The position numbers and the translations under genes were made by a program. Shown in pieces: positions 32,985-42,596 of a stretch of 64,000 nt of DNA. Below the pieces are notes generated by a model. That model had not been told where the DNA came from, made no database searches, and saw only the letters and a program-made list of their open reading frames with translations. Location of the stretch: positions 84,566,441 through 84,630,440 of the forward strand of contig NC_088914.1 of NCBI RefSeq assembly GCF_963576675.1, read 5' to 3'. This DNA is from Euphorbia lathyris. Lineage: Eukaryota > Streptophyta > Magnoliopsida > Malpighiales > Euphorbiaceae. Numbering within the stretch: position 1 is the first letter of the stretch; each line of letters starts with the position of its first letter.

Positions 32985-33263
32985 TTAGCTAGATAATTTA
33001 CCCTTTTGTAATTTGGCAATTAGGTTTTTGAGATGATATAAATTCATCTCTTTCTCATTGTAATAGGTAACTTTTATCAAATCAAATATATATCTTCTTC
33101 CTTGTGAAGTTTGTTAAGGTTTTATCCTTCAACAATGGGGATTTCACTATTCCTATGGATTTAGTCCATGAATTAGGATCCACTCCTTCTAGTTTAGCTA
33201 GATAAGTTGTTAGCCTTTGTGAGTTTACGGTTTAAAACTCTCAGTGGATTCCGCGCTGCATCA
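32510..33263 (+). repeat. 3' LTR
   Basis: Near-identical direct copy of 30313-31066 with the same ten-motif array. Confidence 0.95.
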
Positions 33264-33773
33264 ATTACCACACCAAAGGAGTAACCACCCTTGATTCACG
33301 AACTAAGAATGAAACTCAAAGACAAAGGGGGAGAGAGGGGGCGCGTAGGAGGGAGAGAGAGAGAGTCTCTATCTTATGTTTCTTATCTTAGGGTTTTAGG
33401 CTTCCTAGCTAGGTATTTATAGCTAGGTTAAACCCTAACCCTAATCCTAATCCTATTTGGATTAGTTTACGGGTGGACCATAAATGGATCAGTAAATGCG
33501 ACAAGGCCCGTTTACTCCACTTATCCCTACATTTACTTATTTGTTTTGTCAAATTAGTTAGCAACATTATAAAAGTAAATATATAGAATAGTTAAATATT
33601 GCAATATGATGCAAAACTTGTATTATATATATAAAAAGTTGCATACAATTCAACAACATATCGTCCACACATACTTTGAAAATCAAGTTAATTTAAACAC
33701 ATATTACAATAATGATCCAATCCATTGCTTATTTATAATTCCAATCACAATCAGAATTATTTAACTAATCCAA

Positions 33774-35316
33774 CTAAGGATAAACTTCAATGATTGATCT
33801 TAAACCCATAATTGGTATTATCTTATAACCACTAAAACCAGCATCAAAGAAGAGTTTAGCCCATTCTTTTTCATTCCTTTCTTTACCGGTAACCAACACC
33901 ATCATCAACATATCATAGAAGAGTTGAGTTTCAATGGCTTCATTATCCCCCTTTTTATTGTCTCTTACCATATCTATGACAATCACCTTTCCACCTTTCC
34001 GTTCTTTAATCGCTTTTTTGCATTGCTCCAATATCTTCGAGCATTCTTGGTCGCTCCAATCGTGCAAAATCCACTAGGTTTCACAAATAAAAAATGATTT
34101 AGAAGTAAATGGAAAATTCATATATGAATTATATATATGGAATATAAGTAAACAATTCCATATATATTGATGAAAATGGAAAAAATTGAATACAGACGGA
34201 AAGTTTCGTCGCCAAATATATAACATTAGTAATTATATAATATTTGAGACCACTCAGGGAACCTCACAGAATTATCCATGCTGATGCTTAGTACTAAAAT
34301 ATATGTAATTTTTTAAAACGTTTCATCCATTTACCCACAAACCTTTCCGTTGCTAAATATATACATTTATTAACTATATTATATACAGAAGCTGCGACAA
34401 AATTCTACATCGTTGATGCTTAGTACTAAAATAACATGTAACTTTTAACCAATTTTCATCCATTTACCCCTTTGATATTTGGCTCTGGCTCCTTAGCTGA
34501 TGATATATAATATTTGTTAAGAAAATATACCTTTAACATAATTGCATCTGCGGGAGGAACTGCATGGAACATGTTGCCTGCAACAAATTTCAGATTGGGG
34601 GTGTCATGGATTCCATCCACCACATGTGGAAGATCAAGAACAATGCATTCCATCTGAGGAAATGCTTTGGCTATGGCTTTGGCTGCAGTTCCAGTTCCAC
34701 CTCCAACATCAACTACTGAATTCAATCCATCAAACACCTCTTTCCCTTCACCTATTAGAATACTTGACAGTAGTCGAGAATCACTAGCCATAGCTTCGTT
34801 AAAGAAATTGTTGATCTTAGGATAACCACCAGCATAATCCCAAAGTGACATCCCATGAGCAGTATCAAAAGGGGTAAGATCATCATTAAGGAACCAAGTG
34901 CTACCAAAATTCCATGGTTTTGTTAAAACCGGATCAAGCATAGCTAGCAAGAACGGTTTTACGCTAAATGGATTGTCATTGAGGAGTAGCTTAGATGAAT
35001 TGGTGAGAACATACCCTTCTTCTTCATTATCATCATTTTGGTTATTAGTTTTTGCAAGAGCAAAGAAACCGGAATGAATCAAAAGGCGCATCAAGCGAGG
35101 AAGGCAATGAGCTTTGGTTGGGTGGATAGATAGAGCAGCATTGAGCTCAGATATGGTGATTGGTTTCGGATGACTATGGATGATTTCTGGGATGCCTAAT
35201 TCAACTGCACATTTAAGAGACATGGAATTAATGAAATTGAAGATGTGGTTCCATATGTGAGCTTGAGCTTCAAGAAGCTCACAACTCTTATTTTTTGAAT
35301 CACTCAAATTAACCAT
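33774..35316 (-). CDS. O-methyltransferase, resveratrol/flavonoid OMT-like (OMT copy 2, intact)
   Basis: A SAM-dependent plant type-I O-methyltransferase, expected in the cytosol and acting on small phenolics. Exon 1 is 35316-34531 (262 codons) and exon 2 is 34073-33774 (99 codons plus stop), with a 457-bp intron bounded by GTATAT and CCTAG. The 361-residue product has the N-terminal dimerisation domain (AQAHIWNHIFNFINSMSLKC), the SAM-binding loop VVDVGGGTG near residue 210, DLPHVV, and the catalytic LHDWSDQEC at the start of exon 2 with the His-Asp pair. The acidic residue partners are in ETQLFYDML and in the terminal IIEVYP. The sequence pattern closely follows grape resveratrol OMT, but the substrate cannot be read from sequence. 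The start chosen is the ATG at 35316 (MVNLSDSKNKSCELLEAQAH); an upstream ATG in frame would add residues coded by a T run. No lesions are seen. Confidence 0.93.
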
Positions 35317-35436
35317 ATTTGATGCTGTTTTTTTTTTTTTTTTTTTTTGTGCTTCTTGCAAGTAAATGTGAGTTTGAAACACACTATATATAGAGATCAT
35401 TGAACCTTTGATTTGGTTTTTATAATTAAAGCACAT

Positions 35437-35850
35437 GAATCAGATGTTAGAAGATTTAATTTAATTAATAATGTGCCTAATTGTAGATAGCACTTAAGCA
35501 ATTAAATAATGAAGCTTTCATCACTGTGATAAAGATCATATAAGATTAAGGTTTTATTTAATTTTGTTTATAAAGTTAGAAAAAGACTAATTTGATTATT
35601 TACTCACTTATTATACATTGTCAAATTAGCACACCTAAGAGAACACCAAGTTGTATATTAATATAATGAGAAGAATGAAAAGGATGTTCTAATTAAGATT
35701 AACACTATCTTAATTACAATTAAGAAATCATAAACATTAACCATATGTATAGTTTTATCAAAATCCTGATAAAAGTTAAGTATTTTTATGCCGGCTTATT
35801 ATTTCTGAAATATTTATATCAGCATTCATCATTTTTAAATAATCCCAGGC
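35437..35850 (-). repeat. OMT copy 2 upstream region, duplicated at 41642-42077
   Basis: Starts 120 bp upstream of the OMT ATG and reaches about 530 bp upstream. The same sequence in the same orientation lies at 41642-42077 with small indels; shared blocks include GTTAGAAAAAGACTAATTTG, TAATATAATGAGAAGA and CTTAATTACAATTAAGAAAT. It probably carries promoter elements. Confidence 0.9.
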
Positions 35851-35994
35851 TTGAGGTTCAAAGCAGGGTAACCCAAAACTAGTTTTAGGGCATTCTCTTT
35901 CATCATAATGATGTGATAGAAGACCTTGCTAAGGGACATCATCTTTCCACTCCATGCTAGGTCTCTAAACAATATTTAGCTTAAGCTTCAAGTC

Positions 35995-36123
35995 TGATAA
36001 TGTAGAATCCTTGCCTTTCCATTCATTGATAATGTGATATATATACACAAGATATATGTGTGAACATGATAATTACAAATCAATTATATTCCTAAATTAC
36101 AGCAGAAATATCCATATCTAATA
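35995..36123 (-). repeat. 3' LTR of copia element 3
   Basis: Identical to 40596-40724. The pol stop codon lies in its first bases. It is preceded on the minus strand by GACTACGGGGGTG. Confidence 0.93.
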
Positions 36124-39100
36124 CACCCCCGTAGTCGAAACGGGAGGTGGTCGAACGTTGAGACTAGAGCGGAAGTCGTCGAAAAGAATTTGTGGTAGAC
36201 CTTTGGTGAAAATATCTGCAATTTGATGACGAGAAGGAACATGAAGTACCCTAACCTCTCCTTTAGCAACCTTTTCTCGAACAAAATGTATATCCATCTC
36301 AATATGCTTGGTACGTTGGTGTTGTACAGGATTACCAGTGAGGTAAACTGCACTCACATTGTCACAATATACCAAGGTGGATTTACTAATAGGGCAATGA
36401 AGTTCAAGAAGAAGATTTCTAATCCAGCAAGTTTCAGATACGACATTAGCAACACCACGATACTCTGCTTCAGCACTAGAACGAGATAAAGTGGGTTGCC
36501 GCTTAGCAGACCAAGACAGAAGATTGTCACCAAGGAAAACACAATATCCTGAAGTAGAACGTCGAGTGTCAGGACATCCCCCCCAATCTGCATCTGTATA
36601 GGAGACCAAGGAATCTAGTGAAGAGGTTGTGAATGTAAGTCCGAACTCCAGGGTTCCTTTAACATATCGAAGAATCCGCTTGATAGCTGCCATATGAGAC
36701 GTTTTGGGATCGTGCATGAATAAACAGACTTGCTGAACAGCATAACTGATGTCTGGGCGAGTGAGAGTCAAATACTGTAATGCACCAGCTAAACTTCGAT
36801 ACTCAGATGGATCATGATAAGCAGAACCAGATGAAGCACTCAGTTTTTGCTTAGTGTCAACAGGTGTTGTACAGGAATTTGCTGAAGAAAGACCGGCTTT
36901 AGAAATGATCTCAGTAGCATACTTCTTTTGAGACAGAAAAAGAGAGCCGGCGCTCCGAGTGACAGATATCCCTAAAAAATAACTCAATGGGCCAAGATCT
37001 TTCATAGCAAATTCGGAACTCAATTTGTTGATAATTGACTCTCGTAGAGCAGTGGAAGAAGTAGCTAGAACGATGTCATCCACATATAAGAGTAGATATG
37101 CCATCTCTGCTCCCCGACGAAAGACAAACAGTGAATGATCAGATTTACTGTGAGAAAAACCCATGGTAGACAAGAAAGAGGCAAACCGTTGGTACCACGC
37201 CCGTGGTGCCTGTTTGAGACCATAAAGAGACTTTTGAAGAAGGCATACATGATCTGGATAGTTGGGATCCCGAAATCCCAGTGGTTGATGCATATAAACA
37301 GTCTCATGAAGATCCCCATGAAGAAAAGCATTTTTTACATCCAGCTGATGTAGTGGCCAACCTTTAGAAAGTGCAATACTTAATACAGCTCGAATTGTTG
37401 CTGGCTTAACAACTGGACTGAAAGTATCACCACAGTCTACCCCAACAAGTTGATTCGCCCCATTTCCAACAAGTCTTGCTTTGTATCTTTCAAAAGATCC
37501 ATCTGCATTAAATTTGTGCCTGAGAATCCACCAACTACGAAGAACATTAGCATTAGAAGGACGGGGTACGAGGACCCACGTCTTATTTTCAATAAGAGCC
37601 TTATATTCTTCAGTCATGGCTTGTTTCCAATTAGGGTCTTGTAAAGCAAGTGAGGGATTAGAAGGAATAGGAGAAATAGTGGTGGTGTGTAAGTTGAGCT
37701 TTCTTTGGGGTTTGAAAATTCCAAGTTTAGCTCGGGTTGTCATAGGGTGAGTCGATTGGGTTGGGTTGGCGTGTATAGGATCGGGAGAAGGCGGGGAAGT
37801 GGGCTGTTGTGGGGAGGTGAGCTGTTGTGGGGAATTTGTGTTTGGGCCGTGTTGAATTGGAGAAGGAAAGGGACTGTCGAGAGGAGAAGGGGGAAGTGCT
37901 GGGCTGTTTTGGGAAGATGGGTTGGGACTGTTGGGCCGTGGTGAAACTGGGCTTTGGTTAGGAGTGGACGCATTAGTGGGGAAGGGAATAATGGGTTGGG
38001 TTGTTTGTGTAGGTGAGTTGGAAATAGAAGAAATGGGAGGGGAGGCCGAGACATGTTGAGTGGAAAATGGAAATTTGCTTTCATTGAAAATAACGTGACG
38101 AGATATAATTATTTTCCGCGCGGAGATGTCGTAACACTTATAGCCTCGATGATTGGATGGATATCCAAGAAACACACATGGAGAGGACCTAGGTTGAAGT
38201 TTATTTCTAGAGGAAGAAGGGACAAGTGGGTAACAAAGACAACCGAAAGTGCGTAAGTGAGTATAAGAAGGAGTACGATTGTAGAGAATTTGAGTTGGTG
38301 AAAGAAGACTAAGATTTTTGTGAGGGAGAATATTTAAAAGATAGGTCGCATGAGCAAGAGCATGAGGCCAGAAAGAATGAGAGCAAGAAGCATGTGTTAG
38401 AAGAGTGCGAATTATATTATTGATTGTTCGAATCGTTCGTTCAGATTTACCGTTTTGGGAGGAAGTATGTGGACATGAAAAACGGAATTGCATACCATTA
38501 TTGTTAAAAAAATCATGAAAATGACTATTGTTATACTCACCACCATTATCACACTGAAAAGTTTTGATATCTTTTTCAAATTGAGTACGTACGTAATTTC
38601 GGAATGTGAGGAACACAGAAAAAACTTGAGATTTATTTGCTAAGGGAAAAGTCCACAGAAAATTAGAATAATCATCTAGGAAAAGAACATAATATCTATA
38701 GCCACTAGAACTTAGAACAGGAGATGTCCATATATCACTATGAATAATATCAAACGGCATTGATGACATATTTTTAGAAGCATAAAAAGGCAATTTAATA
38801 TGTTTCCCAAGCACACAAGAATTGCAAATAGAAAAATCAACATTTTTAGGACAAGAAATAAAATTATTAGTTCGAAGATTGTCTAAAATTTGAGGACCAG
38901 GATGGCCCAATCTATTGTGCCAAACTGAAGGAGATAAAACAGAAGCATTTAAAGCATAAGAAGACTCTGAAGAGGAGGATGTGACTGGATATAAATCACC
39001 GGTGCTATTACATCTCATAATAGGGATCCCCGTGCGCAAGTCCTTCACAGAGAAACCAACAGGATCAAATTCAACGGACACATTATTATCAATAGCAAAT

Positions 39101-39573
39101 TTCCGCACAGATATAAGGTTTTTGATTAATCTAGGGGCATGTAAAACATTGTTCAATTCTAGGGTTTTGTTGTTTGTTTTTAAGGATGCATTACCAAGAC
39201 CGATAACAGGAATACAAGTGCCATTACCTACTACGATACTCGTGTTAGGACTCTTATTTAAATAAGATGTGAGTTTACCTCCATCCCCGCTCATGTGAGA
39301 AGTGGCGCCGGTGTCCATATGCCAAGGTTCTGCAGGTGGTGTGATTGTCAAGGTGTGCATAGCCGCCTCAATGTTTGTTGGAGTGTAATACTGGGCCAGA
39401 TGGGCCTGCGGATGGGCTCCCAATATGCCTGGCTGGACTGCAGAAGAATTGTTATTAAAAACAGGCCCGCGAGTTGCACCATGAGTTGCACCATGTGAAT
39501 GGGCCAAGAAGGATAAGGACATGGGGGATAGGCCCATTGGGGCGCCTGTCCAGTCCATGGCCCGTACCCCCAT
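36118..39573 (-). CDS. Copia pol polyprotein, 1151 residues, no stops
   Basis: Uninterrupted frame with all copia pol domains in order. The protease motif is MDTGATSHM (about residue 93). The GAG-pre-integrase domain reads VWHNRLGHPG with CNSCVLGKH. Integrase has DIIHSDIWTSPVL, LDDYSNFLW, QCDNGGEY and KSERTIRTINN. A Pro/Ser-rich linker follows (residues about 500-600). RT has [30 protein letters not shown] and the catalytic [10 protein letters not shown]. RNase H has YTDADWGGCPDTRRSTSGY, SSAEAEYRGVANVV and YCDNVSAVYL. It ends STTGVY. The frame has no start of its own that must be used; it overlaps gag in the -1 frame. It has the length of a complete copia pol, so the enzymatic part could still work. 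Confidence 0.95.
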   Translation of the reverse strand: MGVRAMDWTGAPMGLSPMSLSFLAHSHGATHGATRGPVFNNNSSAVQPGILGAHPQAHLAQYYTPTNIEAAMHTLTITPPAEPWHMDTGATSHMSGDGGKLTSYLNKSPNTSIVVGNGTCIPVIGLGNASLKTNNKTLELNNVLHAPRLIKNLISVRKFAIDNNVSVEFDPVGFSVKDLRTGIPIMRCNSTGDLYPVTSSSSESSYALNASVLSPSVWHNRLGHPGPQILDNLRTNNFISCPKNVDFSICNSCVLGKHIKLPFYASKNMSSMPFDIIHSDIWTSPVLSSSGYRYYVLFLDDYSNFLWTFPLANKSQVFSVFLTFRNYVRTQFEKDIKTFQCDNGGEYNNSHFHDFFNNNGMQFRFSCPHTSSQNGKSERTIRTINNIIRTLLTHASCSHSFWPHALAHATYLLNILPHKNLSLLSPTQILYNRTPSYTHLRTFGCLCYPLVPSSSRNKLQPRSSPCVFLGYPSNHRGYKCYDISARKIIISRHVIFNESKFPFSTQHVSASPPISSISNSPTQTTQPIIPFPTNASTPNQSPVSPRPNSPNPSSQNSPALPPSPLDSPFPSPIQHGPNTNSPQQLTSPQQPTSPPSPDPIHANPTQSTHPMTTRAKLGIFKPQRKLNLHTTTISPIPSNPSLALQDPNWKQAMTEEYKALIENKTWVLVPRPSNANVLRSWWILRHKFNADGSFERYKARLVGNGANQLVGVDCGDTFSPVVKPATIRAVLSIALSKGWPLHQLDVKNAFLHGDLHETVYMHQPLGFRDPNYPDHVCLLQKSLYGLKQAPRAWYQRFASFLSTMGFSHSKSDHSLFVFRRGAEMAYLLLYVDDIVLATSSTALRESIINKLSSEFAMKDLGPLSYFLGISVTRSAGSLFLSQKKYATEIISKAGLSSANSCTTPVDTKQKLSASSGSAYHDPSEYRSLAGALQYLTLTRPDISYAVQQVCLFMHDPKTSHMAAIKRILRYVKGTLEFGLTFTTSSLDSLVSYTDADWGGCPDTRRSTSGYCVFLGDNLLSWSAKRQPTLSRSSAEAEYRGVANVVSETCWIRNLLLELHCPISKSTLVYCDNVSAVYLTGNPVQHQRTKHIEMDIHFVREKVAKGEVRVLHVPSRHQIADIFTKGLPQILFDDFRSSLNVRPPPVSTTGVY

Positions 39574-40466
39574 GGCTGTTGTAAAGAAACAGCCCCTGAC
39601 CAGCGAGGACCGCTATTTTGCTGCCATCGTCCGCCTCTGCCCCGTCCGCCTCTGCCACGGCGATAATAACCCCGGCCACCGCGAGCAGCGCCAGAATTTT
39701 GAGGGAAAGAAGGCCGAACGTGATTTGAATATGGAGGAGCTTGATTCGACGGGGACTGTTGGGCGATAGTAACGGCGGCAATTTCAGATCGGACGGTGGC
39801 GGCTGTGCGTTTTTTACGGGCAGATTCTTCCAATAATAACATGGACCTTGCCTTTGTGAAATTGGGCAGAATGTCATTGTGGCGAATTTGTGTTCCGATT
39901 GTCTCGTAGGCGTCAGTGAGCCCCGAAATTAATTGAAGAATGAGACGATCGTTGGATACGGCAGCCCCGACGTTGCTTAATTGGTCCGAGAGGGACTTCA
40001 AATGTTGGCAGTAGGCAGAGATATCATCAAAATTTTCAAGTCTAGCATTGGACAGTTCTTGTTGTAAATAAAGGGCTCTTGAATTTTTATTATCGGAGAA
40101 TTGTTGTTCTAGGAGTTTCCAAGCGTCGGCGGCTGTTAAATTTGGTCCGATGATACTGTTGAGAAGGTCTGAAGATATGGTTCCATAAATCCATTGCAAC
40201 ACGATGGCATCAACACGAGACCATAAACCTGGATTCTTTGCTTTCATAACCGAAGAAGAGGTTTCCGATTTATCGTCGGTTTCAGGAAGGATATGATCAA
40301 GAACTTGAAAAGCACGGGCATGTGTTTTAAAAAGTTCAGCCCAAGTGGTATAGAGGCCTTTGCCGGATTCGAGAGGATCACGAATAAAGGAGGTAATGTT
40401 GATAATGGAGAGGGCCGGATGAGTTGGTGCGGCGGCGGCACCATTGTTTTGTTCATTGTTTGGCAT
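39348..40466 (-). CDS. Copia gag of element 3
   Basis: I take the ATG at 40466 (MPNNEQNNGAAAAPTHPALS) as the start, because residues before it are AT-driven leader. The gag core follows: YTTWAELFKTHARAFQVLDH, VLQWIYGTISSDLLNSI, YLQQELSNARLENFDD and HLKSLSDQLSNVGAAVSNDR. Then comes an RGG-type segment (GGRGYYRRGRGGRGRGGRW) where a CCHC zinc knuckle is usual; none is seen. After CPYPSWP the frame runs on for about 60 residues that do not resemble gag, while the -1 frame becomes the pol frame. In element 2 gag and pol share one frame, so this is either a 1-nt change or an evolved gag/pol frameshift. Confidence 0.85.
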   Translation of the reverse strand: MPNNEQNNGAAAAPTHPALSIINITSFIRDPLESGKGLYTTWAELFKTHARAFQVLDHILPETDDKSETSSSVMKAKNPGLWSRVDAIVLQWIYGTISSDLLNSIIGPNLTAADAWKLLEQQFSDNKNSRALYLQQELSNARLENFDDISAYCQHLKSLSDQLSNVGAAVSNDRLILQLISGLTDAYETIGTQIRHNDILPNFTKARSMLLLEESARKKRTAATVRSEIAAVTIAQQSPSNQAPPYSNHVRPSFPQNSGAARGGRGYYRRGRGGRGRGGRWQQNSGPRWSGAVSLQQPWGYGPWTGQAPQWAYPPCPYPSWPIHMVQLMVQLAGLFLITILLQSSQAYWEPIRRPIWPSITLQQTLRRLCTP

Positions 40467-40581
40467 GGTGGCAGTAGAGTTTTTAGGGATGAAGAACGGC
40501 AGAATGAGGAAGAGAGAAAGAAGAGATTTGGGTGGGATTAGGGAGAGAAATTTTAGGAGAGAGTTTTTAGGAAAGAAATTA

Positions 40582-40595
40582 GGCTCATGATACCA
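40582..40595 (-). other. Primer binding site, variant Met-tRNA type
   Basis: TGGTATCATGAGCC directly after the 5' LTR on the minus strand; it matches the usual TGGTATCAGAGCC with one extra base. Confidence 0.8.
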
Positions 40596-40724
40596 TGATA
40601 ATGTAGAATCCTTGCCTTTCCATTCATTGATAATGTGATATATATACACAAGATATATGTGTGAACATGATAATTACAAATCAATTATATTCCTAAATTA
40701 CAGCAGAAATATCCATATCTAATA
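40596..40724 (-). repeat. 5' LTR of copia element 3
   Basis: 129 bp, identical to 35995-36123. On the minus strand it starts TATTAGATATGG next to the GACTT target duplication and ends ACATTATCA. Confidence 0.93.
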
Positions 40725-41029
40725 AAGTCAGCATGTTTCAAAGGTCTATCGTGGTTAGCAAAGTGTAATGCAACCTATAATTGAATACATACAAACCTCT
40801 AGGCATTCATTATAAATAGAGTGAGAGATGCCAACATCAAGGATAGTCATAGTGTCACAAGGAGAGCCATATGGAGGAACTGATAAGATATTATAATTAT
40901 ATATCTTAGATATTAAATGTTGAATTAGTCTTTAATATGACATTATAGGTAGATATTAAACTGTTTGAATTGGTCTTAAATATTATCTGTATCGGTTGTA
41001 ACAAACTATTCTTATGTATCTTGTGTATC

Positions 41030-41506
41030 TGATGAAGTGGAGCAAGCCTTTAACTATTTGGAGAAAGCTGATCCGGTGGCAAAGCTGAGATTTTGAAGTT
41101 AAAACGGGGTTGTTGGAATTTAGCGATTTCGGACCCTAATTTGATTGGATTAGTCCCATTGAGCCTGGATCATTGGTCCACGGACCCATGGTGGACGTGT
41201 TTTTTAGCCATCTGAGGTCGTTTTGGCCTCAAAACGGCAGTTTTGTGTTTTTGTCGCACTTTCAATTATTTCCGTCTTTTGTTACTTTTCCTTTTAGGTT
41301 TCGAATTAGGTTTTATTTGTCAGCCTATATAAAGGCTCGACGCCCCCCTTATATAAGCAGTTTTTGATTAATAAAATTTCAGAGTTTATTCTCTTTTCCA
41401 ATTTTCGTTAGTCGTGCGCGATTCAACGATCGTTGACGGTTTTAAACATTGTTCGTGCACGAACAGTCGTTTAGAACGAAAGTCTGTTTTTTTTTCCGCT
41501 GCATCA
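41030..41506 (+). mobile_element. Solo LTR with GTATC target duplication
   Basis: The 477-bp unit begins TGATGAAGTGGAGC and ends CCGCTGCATCA, flanked by GTATC at 41025-41029 and 41507-41511. A TATA-like CCTATATAAAGGCTCG lies near 41325. The family is not otherwise present in the window, though its end CCGC(GCT)GCATCA resembles that of the element at 30313. Confidence 0.92.
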
Positions 41507-41641
41507 GTATCTCCTATATCTATTTAAACTACAAACATCTAATAACAAATTCATTCAGATTCTTTTTCAAAGCATCAGAGCTTTTTGTGGTTTAATAACC
41601 TGCACGGTTTTAAGATTTATGGTTTCTAACTTTAATTGTGA

Positions 41642-42077
41642 ATCAGATGTTATAAGATTTAAGTTTATTTAATTATGTGCCTAATTATAGATAACATTTA
41701 AGCAATTAACTAATGAAGTAATTAATTAGCACGCAAGTAATTAACTAAATAAAGCTTTCATCACTTTGATAAAAAGGTTTTATTTAACTTATTTTATAAA
41801 GTTAGAAAAAGACTAATTTGATTATTTACTCACTTAACATTGTCAAATCAGCACACTTACACTGTATTTTAATATAATGAGAAGAGTGAAAAGGATGTTA
41901 TACATAATTTAACATGATACATAGCTCTAATTAAGATTAACACTATCTTAATTACAATTAAGAAATCATAAACATGAACTATACGTAGTCTTATTAAAAT
42001 CCTCATAAAGTTAAGTATTTTTATGCGGGCTTATTATTTCTGAAATATTTATTATATCAGCATTCATCATTTTTAAC
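41642..42077 (-). repeat. Second copy of the OMT upstream region without its gene
   Basis: Direct copy of 35437-35850 in the same orientation. Where the OMT start would be expected to the left (about 41520), there is instead unrelated sequence and then the solo LTR. It is probably the remnant of a tandem OMT duplicate whose coding part was deleted. Confidence 0.88.
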
Positions 42078-42107
42078 CCAAACATATTTATTTATTTTTG
42101 TACTCTT

Positions 42108-42114
<7 letters not shown>

Positions 42115-42151
<37 letters not shown>
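42115..42151. repeat. (TA)n microsatellite
   Basis: Uninterrupted TA run of about 36 bp. Confidence 0.95.
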
Positions 42152-42158
<7 letters not shown>

Positions 42159-42521
42159 AAATTCAAGTTATCTATATTGTCCTTATTTTAAGACTTTGTC
42201 CACCTTATTTTGATAACTTTAACGGTAAAAAAAACAAACCTTACAAGATCTCAAAGAGAATAAAATGACTATATAGAACAAAAATGACCATAAAGGCATA
42301 AAAAAATACAAAACAACAAAGAAATATTTATGGTAAATTGGAATGTAATCCAAATTTCACCATTTAGGCTTCTCCCAACATTTAGATCCAGACTCATATC
42401 TTTTCACGAATTGCTCATGTTCCTTTTTTTGACCCATCCCACCATGTGTTTTTAATTCCACATATTAATGAAATTGTCAGAACTCGAACCTGACTGTTTG
42501 GTCCTTGAGACTCTGATACCA

Positions 42522-42596
42522 TGTTATAGAAATCACTCTTGGACAATACACTGAACCAAATTAAAGACTATTAATTACAAGTTTATTATTTCAACA
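42522..42596 (-). repeat. Short 3' LTR remnant
   Basis: Shares about 60 bp with the start of the LTRs at 52012-52243 and 52505-52940 (AATAATAAACTTGTAATTAA, then GGTTCAGTGTATTGTCC), then ends early as CTATAACA. Confidence 0.7.

Larger units (their letters stand above)
30313..33263 (+). mobile_element. Complete non-autonomous LTR retrotransposon with ATTAC target duplication
   Basis: Two 754-bp LTRs (30313-31066 and 32510-33263) flank a 1443-bp internal region. Both outer sides carry ATTAC (30308-30312 and 33264-33268). A Met-tRNA primer site follows the 5' LTR and a purine tract (GAAGAAGAGGAGAA) precedes the 3' LTR. There is no protease, RT or integrase, so it must be moved by another element. 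The LTRs differ at only about ten positions by eye, indicating a fairly recent insertion. It is inserted in what looks like another LTR (33264-33480 has a minus-strand TATA-like CTATAAATACC). Confidence 0.95.
35995..40724 (-). mobile_element. Ty1/copia retrotransposon (element 3), young and nearly intact
   Basis: On the minus strand the LTRs (40724-40596 and 36123-35995) are identical over 129 bp as far as I can read, and AAGTC flanks both sides (35990-35994 and 40725-40729). A primer site (TGGTATCATGAG) follows the 5' LTR and a G-rich tract precedes the 3' LTR. Gag and pol are both open but in different frames with a 226-nt overlap. This is the least damaged element in the window. The first bases of the 5' LTR are TATTAG rather than TG; at the 3' LTR a TG precedes TATTAG. 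Confidence 0.96.

Noticed and set aside
33431..33453. Telomere-like CCCTAAC / CCTAATC repeats
   Set aside because: Only four degenerate units, in an LTR-like leader; not enough for an interstitial telomere.
35317..35436. Upstream extension of OMT copy 2 to an ATG at 35436
   Set aside because: It would be coded by leader sequence with a 20-base T run; the other copies start at the position matching 35316.
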